DNA from: Alcaligenes ammonioxydans
GTDB lineage: Bacteria > Pseudomonadota > Gammaproteobacteria > Burkholderiales > Burkholderiaceae_B
DNA: 64,000 nt
Direction: 5' to 3'
Assembly (NCBI RefSeq): GCF_019343455.1
Contig: NZ_CP049362.1
Location: forward strand, 2,666,001 to 2,730,000
Position 1 is the first letter of the stretch. Each line of letters opens with the position of its first letter. Below the pieces are notes generated by a model. It was not told the origin of the DNA. It did not search any database and was given only the letters and a program-made list of their open reading frames with translations. Position numbers and translations under genes: made by a program. This document shows positions 40,141 to 52,577 of this stretch, one piece after another.

Positions 40141-40551
40141 ATGCAAACCTTCCAATGGATTATTGATGCCAACGGCGATGGCCTGTACAGCCTGAATGAA
40201 ATCCTCCAGACCTTGCGCTGGGCTTTCCGAATTCCAGGCAGTCTAGTAGTGGAGACATTGGGCTCTGTTCCATATCTGTCAGACGTACTTCGTATCCAGG
40301 CCTCGGAAGCGACGGGCTACGCCTCCTTGCGAGGTGGGCTGGTCAATATCCTATCGCTATTTTTCTGGGCCGGCCTGTGCCTCTGGTTTCTGGAGATCAA
40401 CTCCAAGCCCCGTGCGGAACCCCCACAGCGTAAAACTCGCCTGACCCCGCATCTGCATAAACAGAGTGATTCCGCGCACGCTCAACAACTGCACGCGAAC
40501 CACAATCGCCGCCCGGTCCGTCACCGTCAGGTTGAACGGCACACCTTCTGA
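40141..40551 (+). CDS. small membrane protein with an N-terminal EF-hand-like loop
   Basis: This 136-residue protein is of unknown function. Residues 9-20 (DANGDGLYSLNE) fit a canonical calcium-binding EF-hand loop: Asp, Asn, Asp at positions 1, 3, 5, Gly at 6, Ser at 9 and Glu at 12, flanked by helix-forming sequence. One hydrophobic helix follows at about 67-85 (VNILSLFFWAGLCLWFLE). A basic, His-rich tail of 50 residues comes last. ATG 40141 has AAAGGA eight bases upstream, so it is better than the in-frame codon at 40123. The gene is isolated, and a hairpin follows it. I do not recognise the family. Confidence 0.7.
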   Translation: MQTFQWIIDANGDGLYSLNEILQTLRWAFRIPGSLVVETLGSVPYLSDVLRIQASEATGYASLRGGLVNILSLFFWAGLCLWFLEINSKPRAEPPQRKTRLTPHLHKQSDSAHAQQLHANHNRRPVRHRQVERHTF

Positions 40552-40566
40552 CCCGACTGCATGGCT

Positions 40567-40588
40567 CCCCTGTCCATCCGGACAGGGG
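40567..40588. repeat. hairpin after the EF-hand protein gene
   Basis: CCCCTGTCC-N4-GGACAGGGG is a perfect 9-bp inverted repeat about 16 bp after the stop codon. It is followed by AAATAG rather than a T run, so it may stabilise the 3' end rather than terminate. Confidence 0.6.
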
Positions 40589-40733
40589 AAATAGTTGTTA
40601 AGAAAGGTAAATCCTGAGCATAGCTCATACGAGTCATGTTGCTTTTGGAAGTGCTTTGGCAGGTTTGCCTAACGTTTGAGCCTGCAAATCCGGGCAACAA
40701 TCGCTGCAGCTAGAGTCACGTGAGGTGCAGCAT

Positions 40734-41042
40734 ATGAAAAAACTACTGTTCGCCAGTTTGATGGCCTTGAGCACCAGCACCGCCTTTGCGGGCGGTGTGA
40801 ATGTGGACATCAATGTTGGTATTCCCGGGATTGGTTATGGGCCCATCTTCTACCCACCCGCACGTGTTGTGGAGCGCCCGGTTTATGTCGCGCCCCCGCC
40901 AGTGGTTTACCATCCACCCCGTTACGTCTATCGTCCCGGCTACGTGGAGTATGGACGCGGCAGCAAAGAGTGGCGCAAAGAACAACGGCGGGCTCACAAA
41001 CGCTGGCGCAAGCATCAGGAGCGCTACTGGGATGATGACTGA
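40734..41042 (+). CDS. small exported Pro/Tyr-rich protein (PXPV-repeat-like)
   Basis: This 102-residue protein has a clear Sec signal peptide (MKKLLFASLMALSTSTAFA, cleavage before GGVNV). The mature part starts with a Gly/Ile/Val stretch, continues with Pro-Val/Tyr repeats (RPVYVAPPPVVYHPPRYVY), and ends in a strongly basic helix (EWRKEQRRAHKRWRKHQERY) and three Asp. This resembles the PXPV-type periplasmic proteins of betaproteobacteria, whose function is unknown. ATG 40734 has GAGGTG eight bases upstream. It is monocistronic, with a terminator shared with serS. Confidence 0.75.
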   Translation: MKKLLFASLMALSTSTAFAGGVNVDINVGIPGIGYGPIFYPPARVVERPVYVAPPPVVYHPPRYVYRPGYVEYGRGSKEWRKEQRRAHKRWRKHQERYWDDD

Positions 41043-41066
41043 CCCATCTGAACGGAGCCAAGCATA

Positions 41067-41110
41067 AAAAAGGGCTGAGGACCACAACGGTCATCAGCCC
41101 TTTCTCTTTT
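41067..41110. terminator. bidirectional terminator between the exported protein gene and serS
   Basis: A long stem (AAGGGCTGA and GACC paired with GGTC and TCAGCCCTT, with small bulges) has an A run on its left and T-rich sequence on its right. It serves both converging genes. Confidence 0.88.
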
Positions 41111-41122
41111 AAGACAGCCGCT

Positions 41123-42469
<1,347 letters not shown>

Positions 42470-42611
42470 TTAATAGCCATATAGGTGATGGTTCAATCCC
42501 GATTGATGTGGTGATTTTAACCGCAAGCCACCACAAGCGCAGCACAGCGCACGCAGTAGCGGGATATCGGGAAATACGGGGGTGACAGGCCCAGCAAGCG
42601 CCCGTCCTGTC

Positions 42612-43925
42612 TTAAGTGTCTTTTTTACCGGCCTGCTCGTCCAGTTGACGCAGGCGTTCCATTTTTTCAGCAATCTTGATTTCCAGACCGCGAGGTACTG
42701 GCTGATACCAATGGGGGTCGGGAATGCCGTCCGGCAGGTAGGTCTCGCCCGCCGCGTAGGCATTGGGCTCGTCGTGAGCATAGCGATACGCATGACCGTG
42801 GCCCAGCTCTTTCATCAGCTTGGTCGGCGCGTTGCGCAAATGCACGGGTACTTCACGGCTCTTATCCTGCTTTACAAAGGCGCGAGCCTGGTTGTAGGCC
42901 TTATACCCCGCATTGCTCTTGGGAGCGATGGCCAGATAGATGACTGCCTGTCCCAGGGCCAGTTCGCCTTCGGGGCTGCCCAGCCGCTCGAAGGTCAAGG
43001 CAGCATCGTTAGCAATTTGCATGGCGCGCGGATCGGCCAGACCGATATCCTCCCAAGCCATGCGAATGATACGACGCGACAAATAACGGGCATCCGCCCC
43101 GCCGTCCAGCATCCGAGTGAGCCAATACAAAGCCGCATCCGGGTTGGAACCACGCACCGATTTATGCAAAGCAGAAATCTGGTCATAGAAATTATCGCCC
43201 CCCTTGTCAAAGCGTCGGGAGTTCAAGGTCAAGGCGTTTTGCAAAAAGTCTGTGGTAACCAGCTCGGTGCCCGAGGTCTTGGCAGCTGTATTGGTCTGCT
43301 CGAGCAGGTTCAAAAAACGTCGCGCATCGCCGTCGGCATAGCCGATCAAGGTATCAACAGCTTGATCCTCAAACTCCAGACCCTCCAGCGCGTTTTGCTC
43401 CTGTACGCGGCGCAGCAGCCGTTTAAGTTCATCATCCGTCAGGGATTTAAGTACATAAACTTGCGCCCGCGACAGCAAGGCCGAATTGACCTCAAACGAG
43501 GGGTTTTCCGTCGTGGCACCAATAAGGGTCACCAAGCCGCTCTCGGCATAGGGTAGCAGTGCATCCTGCTGGGACTTGTTGAAGCGATGAATCTCGTCCA
43601 CAAACAGGATGGTGTGCTTGCCCATGGTCAGGTTGTGCTGGGCTTGCTCCATGGCGGCACGAATATCCTTCACGCCCGAAAAAACGGCCGACAAGGCAAT
43701 GAACTCGCACTCAAACGCACTGGCCGTCAAACGAGCCAAAGTGGTTTTACCAACACCCGGTGGCCCCCAGAAAATCATGGAGTGGGGTTTGCCAGACTGA
43801 AACGCCAAGCGCAAGGGCTTGCCCTCGCCCAGCAAATGGGACTGCCCTACTACTTGATCCAGTGTTTTGGGGCGCAGTGCTTCGGCCAAGGGTGCGGCGG
43901 GTTCCTGAGCGAACAAATCACGCAT
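42612..43925 (-). CDS. rarA: replication-associated recombination protein A (MgsA/WRNIP1 family)
   Basis: This 437-residue AAA+ ATPase acts at stalled replication forks. Walker A is GPPGVGKTTLARL (about 55-67) and Walker B is LFVDEIHRFNKSQQD. Sensor and clamp-loader-like helices follow, and the C-terminal MgsA domain includes RRIIRMAWEDIGLADP. It sits between lolA (123 bp) and serS (142 bp). The order is conserved with Escherichia coli. Confidence 0.95.
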   Translation of the reverse strand: MRDLFAQEPAAPLAEALRPKTLDQVVGQSHLLGEGKPLRLAFQSGKPHSMIFWGPPGVGKTTLARLTASAFECEFIALSAVFSGVKDIRAAMEQAQHNLTMGKHTILFVDEIHRFNKSQQDALLPYAESGLVTLIGATTENPSFEVNSALLSRAQVYVLKSLTDDELKRLLRRVQEQNALEGLEFEDQAVDTLIGYADGDARRFLNLLEQTNTAAKTSGTELVTTDFLQNALTLNSRRFDKGGDNFYDQISALHKSVRGSNPDAALYWLTRMLDGGADARYLSRRIIRMAWEDIGLADPRAMQIANDAALTFERLGSPEGELALGQAVIYLAIAPKSNAGYKAYNQARAFVKQDKSREVPVHLRNAPTKLMKELGHGHAYRYAHDEPNAYAAGETYLPDGIPDPHWYQPVPRGLEIKIAEKMERLRQLDEQAGKKDT

Positions 43926-43950
43926 GGCGATCGCCCTTCCTAAAATGGCA

Positions 43951-43975
43951 AGACCTGGCCAAGCAGACCAGGTCT
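43951..43975 (-). repeat. hairpin between lolA and rarA
   Basis: AGACCTGG-N9-CCAGGTCT has perfect 8-bp arms, 26 bp before the rarA start codon and without a T run. It may be an RNA stability or translation-control element inside the operon. Confidence 0.55.
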
Positions 43976-44048
43976 ATATTGAAAACGTGTGGTACTAAAG
44001 CGAACGGCACGCTGGCTCTGACTGTCTTGGCACCAGAGCCACAACGCC

Positions 44049-44675
44049 TTAGGGCATGGACACCACATCCACGCCGGCGGGAGCTTTGAAAGTAAACGTG
44101 CTGGCGCTAATACGGGGGTTGGGTTCCAGAGCGGTGAAATCAATATAGGTGGTCTGCCCAAATGAGTCCTGCAACTCAAGACGACGAGGCTCACTGCCCT
44201 TGAAGCCAATATCCACATAGGAAAAGCCAGCATCAGTTTGCAAAGGCGTGGCTCGTATCCACTCCATCCCATCCCGCGACGCCTGCTCGACCAGTCGGAA
44301 CGAATCTTCCAGATTGCCAGTACCAAACAATATAGCGGCAGGCGAAGCGCCAATAGACTGATCCACTCCACGCTCGGTGACCTGTGCCAGATCCGGGTCG
44401 TATTGATACAGTACCTTGCCGTCCGACACGATCAACTGCTCATAAGGGCGCTGCACATGCCACTTGAACTGGCCCGGACGCTGAAACACGAACTGCCCTG
44501 ACTGCGGCGCACCTTTGGATTGGCCGTTGCTGTCTACGGTGCGCTGAGAGAACTCTCCCTTGGCGGCACGTACATCCTGCACAAAGGAGCGCAATTGCTC
44601 GCCGCCCGATGCGGCCAGGGTCAAGGCAGGTGTGGCAGCCAGCAACATGCTGGCCAACAATGTCTTAATCTTCAT
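44049..44675 (-). CDS. lolA: outer-membrane lipoprotein carrier protein
   Basis: LolA ferries lipoproteins across the periplasm from LolCDE to the outer membrane. The 208-residue precursor has a signal peptide ([21 protein letters not shown]) and the LolA fold. [35 protein letters not shown] and [23 protein letters not shown] segments identify it. ATG 44675 has AGGAGGTG seven bases upstream. It overlaps the ftsK stop by 11 nt, so translation is coupled. Confidence 0.94.
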   Translation of the reverse strand: MKIKTLLASMLLAATPALTLAASGGEQLRSFVQDVRAAKGEFSQRTVDSNGQSKGAPQSGQFVFQRPGQFKWHVQRPYEQLIVSDGKVLYQYDPDLAQVTERGVDQSIGASPAAILFGTGNLEDSFRLVEQASRDGMEWIRATPLQTDAGFSYVDIGFKGSEPRRLELQDSFGQTTYIDFTALEPNPRISASTFTFKAPAGVDVVSMP

Positions 44676-47040
44676 CTTTGGCACCTCCTGCGGGGACCAG
44701 AATTTCACGGTTACCATTGGGCTGCATGGCCGATACCAGCCCCGCCTGCTCCATTTGTTCCAGCAGCCGTGCTGCCCGGTTATAACCGATACGTAAATGA
44801 CGCTGTACCGAGGAAATCGAAGCGCGACGATTTTTGATAATGACCTGAACAGCCTGGTCGTACAAGGGATCGGCTTCCGCATCCGCCATGCCCGTTATGG
44901 GATTGACGCCCTCGCCCGACTCTCCTTCGATGGCGCCTTCCAGCAAACCTTCAATGTAATCGGGCTCACCATGTTCTTTCAGATGCTCGACCACCCGGTG
45001 AACCTCGTCATCGCTGACAAATGCACCGTGTACACGTTTGGGCAAACCGGTGCCAGGAGGCAGATACAGCATATCGCCCTGTCCAAGCAAGGTTTCCGCA
45101 CCCATCTGATCCAAAATGGTGCGCGAGTCGATCTTGGAGGACACCTGAAAAGCGATACGGGTAGGAATGTTCGCCTTAATCAGACCCGTAATCACATCCA
45201 CACTAGGACGCTGTGTAGCCAGAATCAAGTGAATACCGGCCGCACGGGCCTTCTGAGCCAAACGGGCAATCAACTCTTCGATCTTCTTGCCTTGCACCAT
45301 CATCAGGTCAGCCAGCTCGTCAATAATGACGACAATCATGGGCAGAACGGACAGTGGCTCGGGAGCATCCGGCGTCAAGGAGAAAGGATTGGGGATAGGC
45401 TCTTCACGCTTTTGCGCTTCGCGTATCTTGGCGTTGTAACCGGCCAGATTGCGCACGCCCAGCTTGCTCATCAAGCGGTAGCGTTTTTCCATCTCCGCCA
45501 CACACCAGTTCAAGGCGTTGGACGCCAGACGCATATCCGTGACCACCGGCGCCAGCAAATGAGGAATCCCTTCATAGACACTCATTTCCAGCATCTTGGG
45601 ATCGATCAGGATCAGGCGCACATCGGCCGGGTCTGCCTTGTACAGCAACGACAAAATCATGGCATTAATCCCGACAGACTTACCGGAGCCCGTCGTACCC
45701 GCCACCAGCAGGTGAGGCATTTTGGCCAAATCTGCCACCACAGGCTTGCCGGCAATATCCTTGCCCAACGCCATGGTCAGCAGGGATGCACTGCTGTGAT
45801 AGGTCTGCGATCCGACGATTTCCTCCAGACGCACCATTTGACGACGAGGGTTGGGTAGCTCCAGCCCCATCAGGTTCTTACCGGGAATGGTTTCCACCAC
45901 CCGGATGCTGACCAGACTCAAGGCGCGGGCTAGGTCTTTGGCCAGATTCACGATCTGGCTGCCCTTCACGCCCGTGGCTGGCTCGATCTCGTAGCGTGTA
46001 ATAACCGGACCGGCCTGGGCAGCCACCACCGTTACTGCCACGCCAAAATCCGACAGCTTCTTTTCGATCAGCCGCGAAGTGAACTCAATGGTCTCTGGCG
46101 ATACGGTCTCCACATTGTCAGCGGCCGGGTCCAATAAGGACAGTGGGGGTAAATCACTCACCTCGCCCGCCTGACGGGGTGCCTTGAACAAGGTTTGCTG
46201 CTTTTCTTTCTCGACACGTTCGGATTTGGGCACGGCTACAAAAGCGGGCTCGATCCGAACAGGCTGCTCATGAACCAGTTGTTCCTGCTTGGCCACGACG
46301 CTTTCCGTACGCTCGGCACGTTTGACCTCGCCCACACGCCGATCCTGACGGGCCGACCAAAATGTCATGAGCCGGGCAATCGCCCCTTCAATCAAGCCGC
46401 CCAGACGTTCCGCCAGCGTCAACCAGGAAAAACCGAAGAACAAACTGGCCCCGCCGGCAAGCAGGCCCATCAGCACCAACGTAGCACCACCAAAGCCTAT
46501 CGACGTTACCAACAGTTGCGATAATAATTGGCCCAACTGCCCGCCAGCGCCAGCCGGAAGCTGCCACTGCTGGCCTAGCTCTTTAAAAAAGAGTGATTCC
46601 AGGCCCATGCTGCCCAGAAACAGAAAGAAAAACCCGATACCCGTTTCCCATCGCACTCGGGGCAACACGTCCTCGTTCTTGGTGCTGGGCAAAAGTAACG
46701 CAGTCAGCCGGTAAAAACCCACGGCAACGCGTTGCACCAGCAGCACAACCCAAAGCCAGGACGTCAGCCCGAAAAGAAACAATAGAAAATCGGCGATGTG
46801 GGCACCAAAGATGCCCCCGCCATTTTGTGTAAGGCCGGAATGCACAGAGTGCGACCAGCCGGGATCACCCGGGTCCCAGGTTGCCAGTACCAGACCTAGC
46901 CAGGCTGCCAGTGCAGCGAAGATGATCCACCGTGCTTCGCGCAGCAATCCTGTCAGGCGCTGCTGCAAGGCAGAGGGCCCATTGCGCACATTTTTGGATG
47001 ACCGGGACGAACGAGGGGATGTTGCAGGTATTCTTGCCAT
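44665..47040 (-). CDS. ftsK: DNA translocase FtsK
   Basis: FtsK links division to chromosome segregation by pumping DNA at the septum. The 791-residue protein has an N-terminal region with four to five membrane helices (about 30-180), a short linker, and the RecA-like motor. Walker A is [15 protein letters not shown] and Walker B is [15 protein letters not shown]. The C-terminal gamma winged helix ([20 protein letters not shown]) reads KOPS sites. ATG 47040 gives [12 protein letters not shown]. The linker is much shorter than in Escherichia coli. It is divergent from trxB. Confidence 0.95.
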   Translation of the reverse strand: MARIPATSPRSSRSSKNVRNGPSALQQRLTGLLREARWIIFAALAAWLGLVLATWDPGDPGWSHSVHSGLTQNGGGIFGAHIADFLLFLFGLTSWLWVVLLVQRVAVGFYRLTALLLPSTKNEDVLPRVRWETGIGFFFLFLGSMGLESLFFKELGQQWQLPAGAGGQLGQLLSQLLVTSIGFGGATLVLMGLLAGGASLFFGFSWLTLAERLGGLIEGAIARLMTFWSARQDRRVGEVKRAERTESVVAKQEQLVHEQPVRIEPAFVAVPKSERVEKEKQQTLFKAPRQAGEVSDLPPLSLLDPAADNVETVSPETIEFTSRLIEKKLSDFGVAVTVVAAQAGPVITRYEIEPATGVKGSQIVNLAKDLARALSLVSIRVVETIPGKNLMGLELPNPRRQMVRLEEIVGSQTYHSSASLLTMALGKDIAGKPVVADLAKMPHLLVAGTTGSGKSVGINAMILSLLYKADPADVRLILIDPKMLEMSVYEGIPHLLAPVVTDMRLASNALNWCVAEMEKRYRLMSKLGVRNLAGYNAKIREAQKREEPIPNPFSLTPDAPEPLSVLPMIVVIIDELADLMMVQGKKIEELIARLAQKARAAGIHLILATQRPSVDVITGLIKANIPTRIAFQVSSKIDSRTILDQMGAETLLGQGDMLYLPPGTGLPKRVHGAFVSDDEVHRVVEHLKEHGEPDYIEGLLEGAIEGESGEGVNPITGMADAEADPLYDQAVQVIIKNRRASISSVQRHLRIGYNRAARLLEQMEQAGLVSAMQPNGNREILVPAGGAKDED

Positions 47041-47046
47041 GGACTC

Positions 47047-48791
<1,745 letters not shown>

Positions 48792-48814
48792 TTGTCCTGC
48801 GTGGGATAGAGACG

Positions 48815-48848
48815 TAAAAAAGGCCAGCTTTCGCTGGCCTTTTTTTTG
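48815..48848 (+). terminator. terminator of trxB-smr
   Basis: The stem AAAGGCCAGC / GCTGGCCTTT with loop TTTC is followed by a run of T, 25 bp after the stop codon. Confidence 0.93.
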
Positions 48849-49042
48849 TTGTTGTTATGTTGTACTGCCTATTGCTTTTATAGTAGTGACCGTTTTGCTT
48901 CGGTCTTTATTGCCCAGCTTTGCGGGCTATGTCTCCTCACCTGCATGGAACGTATTGTGCCCCATTTATAAAAGTGTCACACTTAGGGAATGCACTGATA
49001 CCCGCATGGTAAGAAAATATCAGCCACTACCTTCGGCGCTTC

Positions 49043-49369
49043 TTATTGGGTTGCCGGGCCCTGCCCCTTCACAGCCCGTTTCAAAAACACCTGCATTTCT
49101 TTCTCTGCCTGTTTGTCGCCCTGCTCCTGGGCAATCACCAGACCTTGCTCCAGAACGTGCTGCGCCTGCGTAAATTGCCCCAGGTTGACCAGTACCCGCC
49201 CCAACAACTTCCAGGCTGCGGTGTAACGCGGATTCATTTCTACGGCTTTAGAAAAATGCTCGCGAGCCGCCTCCAGATCGCCCTCGCCCATACATGCGTT
49301 ACCCAGGCCAAAGCGCAGTAAAGCGTTATCCTTGCCAGCAACCAGCAATTTTTCCAGTCCTTCACGCAT
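49043..49369 (-). CDS. tetratricopeptide repeat protein
   Basis: This 108-residue protein of about two and a half TPR units carries no signal peptide, so it is presumably cytoplasmic. The repeats are visible as ALLRFGLGNACMGEGDLEAA, HFSKAVEMNPRYTAAWKLLG and VLVNLGQFTQAQHVLEQGL. A Lys/Glu helix ends it. ATG 49369 has AAGGGT ten bases upstream. Such short TPR proteins act as protein-interaction modules; the partner is unknown. It lies between the trxB-smr unit and the catabolic island. Confidence 0.8.
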   Translation of the reverse strand: MREGLEKLLVAGKDNALLRFGLGNACMGEGDLEAAREHFSKAVEMNPRYTAAWKLLGRVLVNLGQFTQAQHVLEQGLVIAQEQGDKQAEKEMQVFLKRAVKGQGPATQ

Positions 49370-49516
49370 AATCCGTACCCTTGAAAACAAAGCAAGTCGT
49401 GGTTGCGCTGTCTTCGTACAAAACACAATAGCGACTCGCACAAGCCTAAATAGCTTGATAGCTCTTGAACGGTCCGGCCATCAAGCATTGAGCCTGGTTT
49501 TGTACCACGGAATATC

Positions 49517-49576
49517 AAAAGGCGGCCTCAGCAGGCCAGGCTCTGTAGGTCCATTCTCCGGCGAGTGCCGCCTTTA
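49517..49576 (-). terminator. possible terminator at the end of the dioxygenase operon
   Basis: AAAGGCGGC and GCCGCCTTT form 9-bp arms 40 nt apart, with an inner GGCC-N6-GGCC stem. The structure is followed by TTTTGA on the minus strand. One arm includes the dioxygenase stop codon. The loop is long for a terminator. Confidence 0.4.
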
Positions 49577-50620
49577 GGCCAGATCGCCTTGCAAAACCCC
49601 CTTGCTGACGACCTCACGCCCATCCAGACTCACGGTGCAATTGCGCATGGGGTAGTCAAAATGGCAATCAGAAAAACGGCCTGCAGCGGGATTCGCTCCG
49701 GTAGAGAAAAGGAAGTTACCGGCAAAGGCACGCAACTCGGTTCCGTTGGTATCGCGCTTGTCGTACATGGCCATGGAATCCCAGCGAGCCGCCGGTGCCA
49801 TGCCCCAGCCCACATGACTGACGGCATAGGCATCCTTGTCGTTCCAGCTGGCGTAATAAGAACGGATCAAATCAGCGTCTACACCCTTGCCCTCAATCGC
49901 CACGACATAATCATTTTCGATACGCAGGGTCACGGCCGACTCCAGATAGCGCTTGAAGGTCAAGTTCACATCTCCGCTATCGAGCACCAACGTCCCATTC
50001 ACACTACCATTGCTGGGGTAGCAAATGCACAGACCTGCCGGCCAGTATCCAAAACTGCCCGGCTTGTCGGCAATTCCGGCGCTGCCGCGTCCAATCACCC
50101 CCTCCAGGCTGACTGTCAGATCCGTGCCGGCCTCGGAGCTAATGTGCATGACACTCGCATCGGTAATCAGCTTGCCGCCAAGATCGCACTTGCCTTGCAG
50201 GTAAGGACTGGGTTTGACCCGCTCCAGAATCTCGGGGTGCTCGTCGCTAATCATCATGATGCGGGCCCCTTTGGCCAGCAGTGCGGCACGCTCGGGCGAA
50301 TGCAGCAGCCCTTCTACGGTGCAGTCCACGATGAACTGGCTGCCTGCCAAAGCCTGGACTATCGGGTCCATGCCTTCCAGAGCCAAGGAAGTCCCAGTCG
50401 AGCGCAGGGCAATATTGCTTTTCAGTCGTGGCGAGACCAGTTTCACATGACAAACCCGCGCCCCCATTTGCGTCAGGGCCAACTCGGCCAGCTCGGCCAG
50501 CACAGAGCGCGATTGCGTCTCGGACAGCACGACTGCCATTTCGCCGGGCTGCACCTTGCACAGTCCAAACACTTCTACAAAATCAGCAATCCACTTGCCT
50601 TCAATATGCTCACGCAACAT
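49574..50620 (-). CDS. NicX-like ring-cleavage dioxygenase (2,5-dihydroxypyridine 5,6-dioxygenase family)
   Basis: This 348-residue protein has the M29-peptidase-like fold of 2,5-dihydroxypyridine dioxygenase NicX, which opens the pyridine ring with Fe(II) and oxygen. The iron set H-HxD is intact: His269 in SHVGWG and His320/Asp322 in CHFDYPMRNC. LLHSPER (106-111) and GNFLFSTGAN also match NicX. ATG 50620 has AAGGAG eight bases upstream. It is the last gene of the flavin reductase-transporter-dioxygenase operon. The exact substrate is not known. A peptidase role is unlikely because the M29 metal ligands are replaced by the NicX pattern. Confidence 0.78.
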   Translation of the reverse strand: MLREHIEGKWIADFVEVFGLCKVQPGEMAVVLSETQSRSVLAELAELALTQMGARVCHVKLVSPRLKSNIALRSTGTSLALEGMDPIVQALAGSQFIVDCTVEGLLHSPERAALLAKGARIMMISDEHPEILERVKPSPYLQGKCDLGGKLITDASVMHISSEAGTDLTVSLEGVIGRGSAGIADKPGSFGYWPAGLCICYPSNGSVNGTLVLDSGDVNLTFKRYLESAVTLRIENDYVVAIEGKGVDADLIRSYYASWNDKDAYAVSHVGWGMAPAARWDSMAMYDKRDTNGTELRAFAGNFLFSTGANPAAGRFSDCHFDYPMRNCTVSLDGREVVSKGVLQGDLA

Positions 50621-50688
50621 CTCACTACTCCTTGAAAATTCAAAAAAGGCGCTGCGCGGCTTTTTCAGCCGGGCGGCGCCTCTGCACA

Positions 50689-52020
50689 TCAGTCGTGCAA
50701 ATCCTTGCCCCTGGTTTCAGGCGAGGCAATCGTGGCCCACAAAGCCAGAACACACAGGCCGATCAAATACCAGTCAAAAACCTGCTTTTGATTGATCGAA
50801 TGCAGCCAGGCTTGCAAATAGGGAGCAGTCCCGCCCGTCAAGGCACCGGCAACCGAATACGGCAGCCCCATGGCGACCGCACGGATGCGTGTCGGGAACT
50901 GCTCAGGAAAAAAAGCGGGCATGATGGCGGTAGGCGCCGAGATCAGAAGCATGCCGCCCATCATGAATACCACCAGACGCCAGATCTCGCCCTGTCCGCC
51001 GGTCAGCACCATCGTCAATGGAATGATGCTGATGATTGAACCGATGGAAAAAAAATACCAGTTCACCTTGCGACCGAAACGATCGGAGAACGCCCCCCAG
51101 AAGATCAGGCACAAGATCAAAAATATATTTGCTCCTACGCCCACCCACATCACCTTGGCAGCAGGCATGCCCAGGGAGGTGATGGCAAAGGTCGGCGCCA
51201 TGATGGCCCAGACGTAATACAAGACGGTGCCGCCTGCCGACAAAGCGAATACACGCAAGCAGGCGCTGCGGTACTTCCAGACCTCGGCCCAGAACACGCG
51301 CGCGCCAGGGCGTGCCGTTTTGCCCGAGGCTTGTGCTGCAGCCTGACGGGCTTTGAACATGGGGGTTTCATCGAGCTTTCTGCGCAGATACAGCGCATAC
51401 ACTCCCAAGGCACCCCCCAATACAAAGGGAACACGCCATGCCCAGGCTCGAACGACCTCCTCCCCCAGCAGACTGGTCAGGCAGGCACTGAGCAAGACCG
51501 CGGCCAGCACGCCAATTGTGACAAACACAAAAACAGAGGACGACCACAGCCCGCGTTTATGAGCGGGCGCCATTTCCGTGACATAAGTGAAGGAAGAAAC
51601 CACCTCACCACCATGACCAATCCCTTGTAACAAGCGCCCCATCAACAAGAACAAAGCGGCAATCGGCCCCACCATGTCATAAGTGGGCGCAATGCCGATC
51701 ACCAGACTGCCCAACGCGGTAATCAACATGGACAAGGTCATGGTGAACCGTCGTCCCTTGCGGTCGGCCAGCCAGCCAAAAAAGATGCCTCCCAGAGGGC
51801 GCATGAAAAAACCAACGGCAAATACTGCCAGCGTGCCCAGCAATGCGGCCAGCGGGTCCTCGCTATGGAAAAACTGCTTGGCAAAATAGGCGGCAAAAAT
51901 CGAATAAGCCGTCCAGTCATACCACTCCAGGGCGTTGCCCGCCCCAACCCCCCAAATAACGCGTCGACGCTGCGCGGCAGTCATGGGCTGCTCGCGCAAA
52001 GATGATGTAGGTGCGTCCAA
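50689..52020 (-). CDS. MHS-type major facilitator transporter
   Basis: This 443-residue proton symporter of the metabolite:H+ symporter branch has 12 hydrophobic helices. The N-terminal signature GNALEWYDW at 29-36 is shared by KgtP, ShiA and ProP relatives. The loop 2-3 motif is GWLADRKGRRFTM. These carriers import organic acids and related compounds. It lies between the flavin reductase and the NicX-like gene, so import of the pathway substrate is likely. The start is probably TTG 52020, with AAGGGG ten bases upstream; ATG 51984 lacks a ribosome site. Confidence 0.85.
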   Translation of the reverse strand: MDAPTSSLREQPMTAAQRRRVIWGVGAGNALEWYDWTAYSIFAAYFAKQFFHSEDPLAALLGTLAVFAVGFFMRPLGGIFFGWLADRKGRRFTMTLSMLITALGSLVIGIAPTYDMVGPIAALFLLMGRLLQGIGHGGEVVSSFTYVTEMAPAHKRGLWSSSVFVFVTIGVLAAVLLSACLTSLLGEEVVRAWAWRVPFVLGGALGVYALYLRRKLDETPMFKARQAAAQASGKTARPGARVFWAEVWKYRSACLRVFALSAGGTVLYYVWAIMAPTFAITSLGMPAAKVMWVGVGANIFLILCLIFWGAFSDRFGRKVNWYFFSIGSIISIIPLTMVLTGGQGEIWRLVVFMMGGMLLISAPTAIMPAFFPEQFPTRIRAVAMGLPYSVAGALTGGTAPYLQAWLHSINQKQVFDWYLIGLCVLALWATIASPETRGKDLHD

Positions 52021-52079
52021 GAGATGTCCCCTTCACTGTGATAGTTGTGCTTCTTGTTTTTTGTTGTTGATCCGGCGGC

Positions 52080-52577
52080 TTAGGCCACCAACTGCGTGAA
52101 ACGAGAGCGATGGAAGATCAATGGCGAGACTTCGCGCTCGATCTGCACATCGTGGATAAGCAATTGCACGGCATCGTGGTCCCCAGCCGGATGCACTTGA
52201 AAAACACTGCAGTCAAACCAGACTGATGCCCCTTTTATATGGACGGCCCCCTCCTCGGTCAGCTCGACCTCGACATCGCTGAAGCGGCTGTCCTTATCCG
52301 GCCCGGCCAGCTGACGACAAATAGCCGCATGTTCAGCACTCAAAATGGATACCCCCAGACGCGAGGCGCGAGACAGCAGCGCCCAGGTCGAGGAACTTTT
52401 CTGTACAAAAAAGGCAGCCAAAGGCGGGGCTAGCGAGACCCCTACGGAAAAGCTGGACGCAACAATGACGTGCGGCTTGCCATCGAGCACGGCTGCAATG
52501 GCTGCAACCCCCGACGGAAAATGCCCGAAGGCTTCGCGTACCGCCCTGGCCCCCAACCCACTTATGCTTTCTTTCAT
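52080..52577 (-). CDS. flavin reductase (HpaC-like), component of a two-component monooxygenase
   Basis: This 165-residue flavin reductase-like protein reduces free FMN or FAD with NAD(P)H for a partner oxygenase. FGHFPSGVAAIAAVLDG and VASSFSVGVSLAPPLAAFFV are family segments, and AGDHDAVQLLIHDVQ is the GDH motif near the C-terminus. The only oxygenase partner in the window is the acyl-CoA-dehydrogenase-fold enzyme at 55558-56793, in a separate operon on the same strand. It is the first gene of its operon, and the 277-bp region upstream carries shared repeats. Confidence 0.87.
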   Translation of the reverse strand: MKESISGLGARAVREAFGHFPSGVAAIAAVLDGKPHVIVASSFSVGVSLAPPLAAFFVQKSSSTWALLSRASRLGVSILSAEHAAICRQLAGPDKDSRFSDVEVELTEEGAVHIKGASVWFDCSVFQVHPAGDHDAVQLLIHDVQIEREVSPLIFHRSRFTQLVA

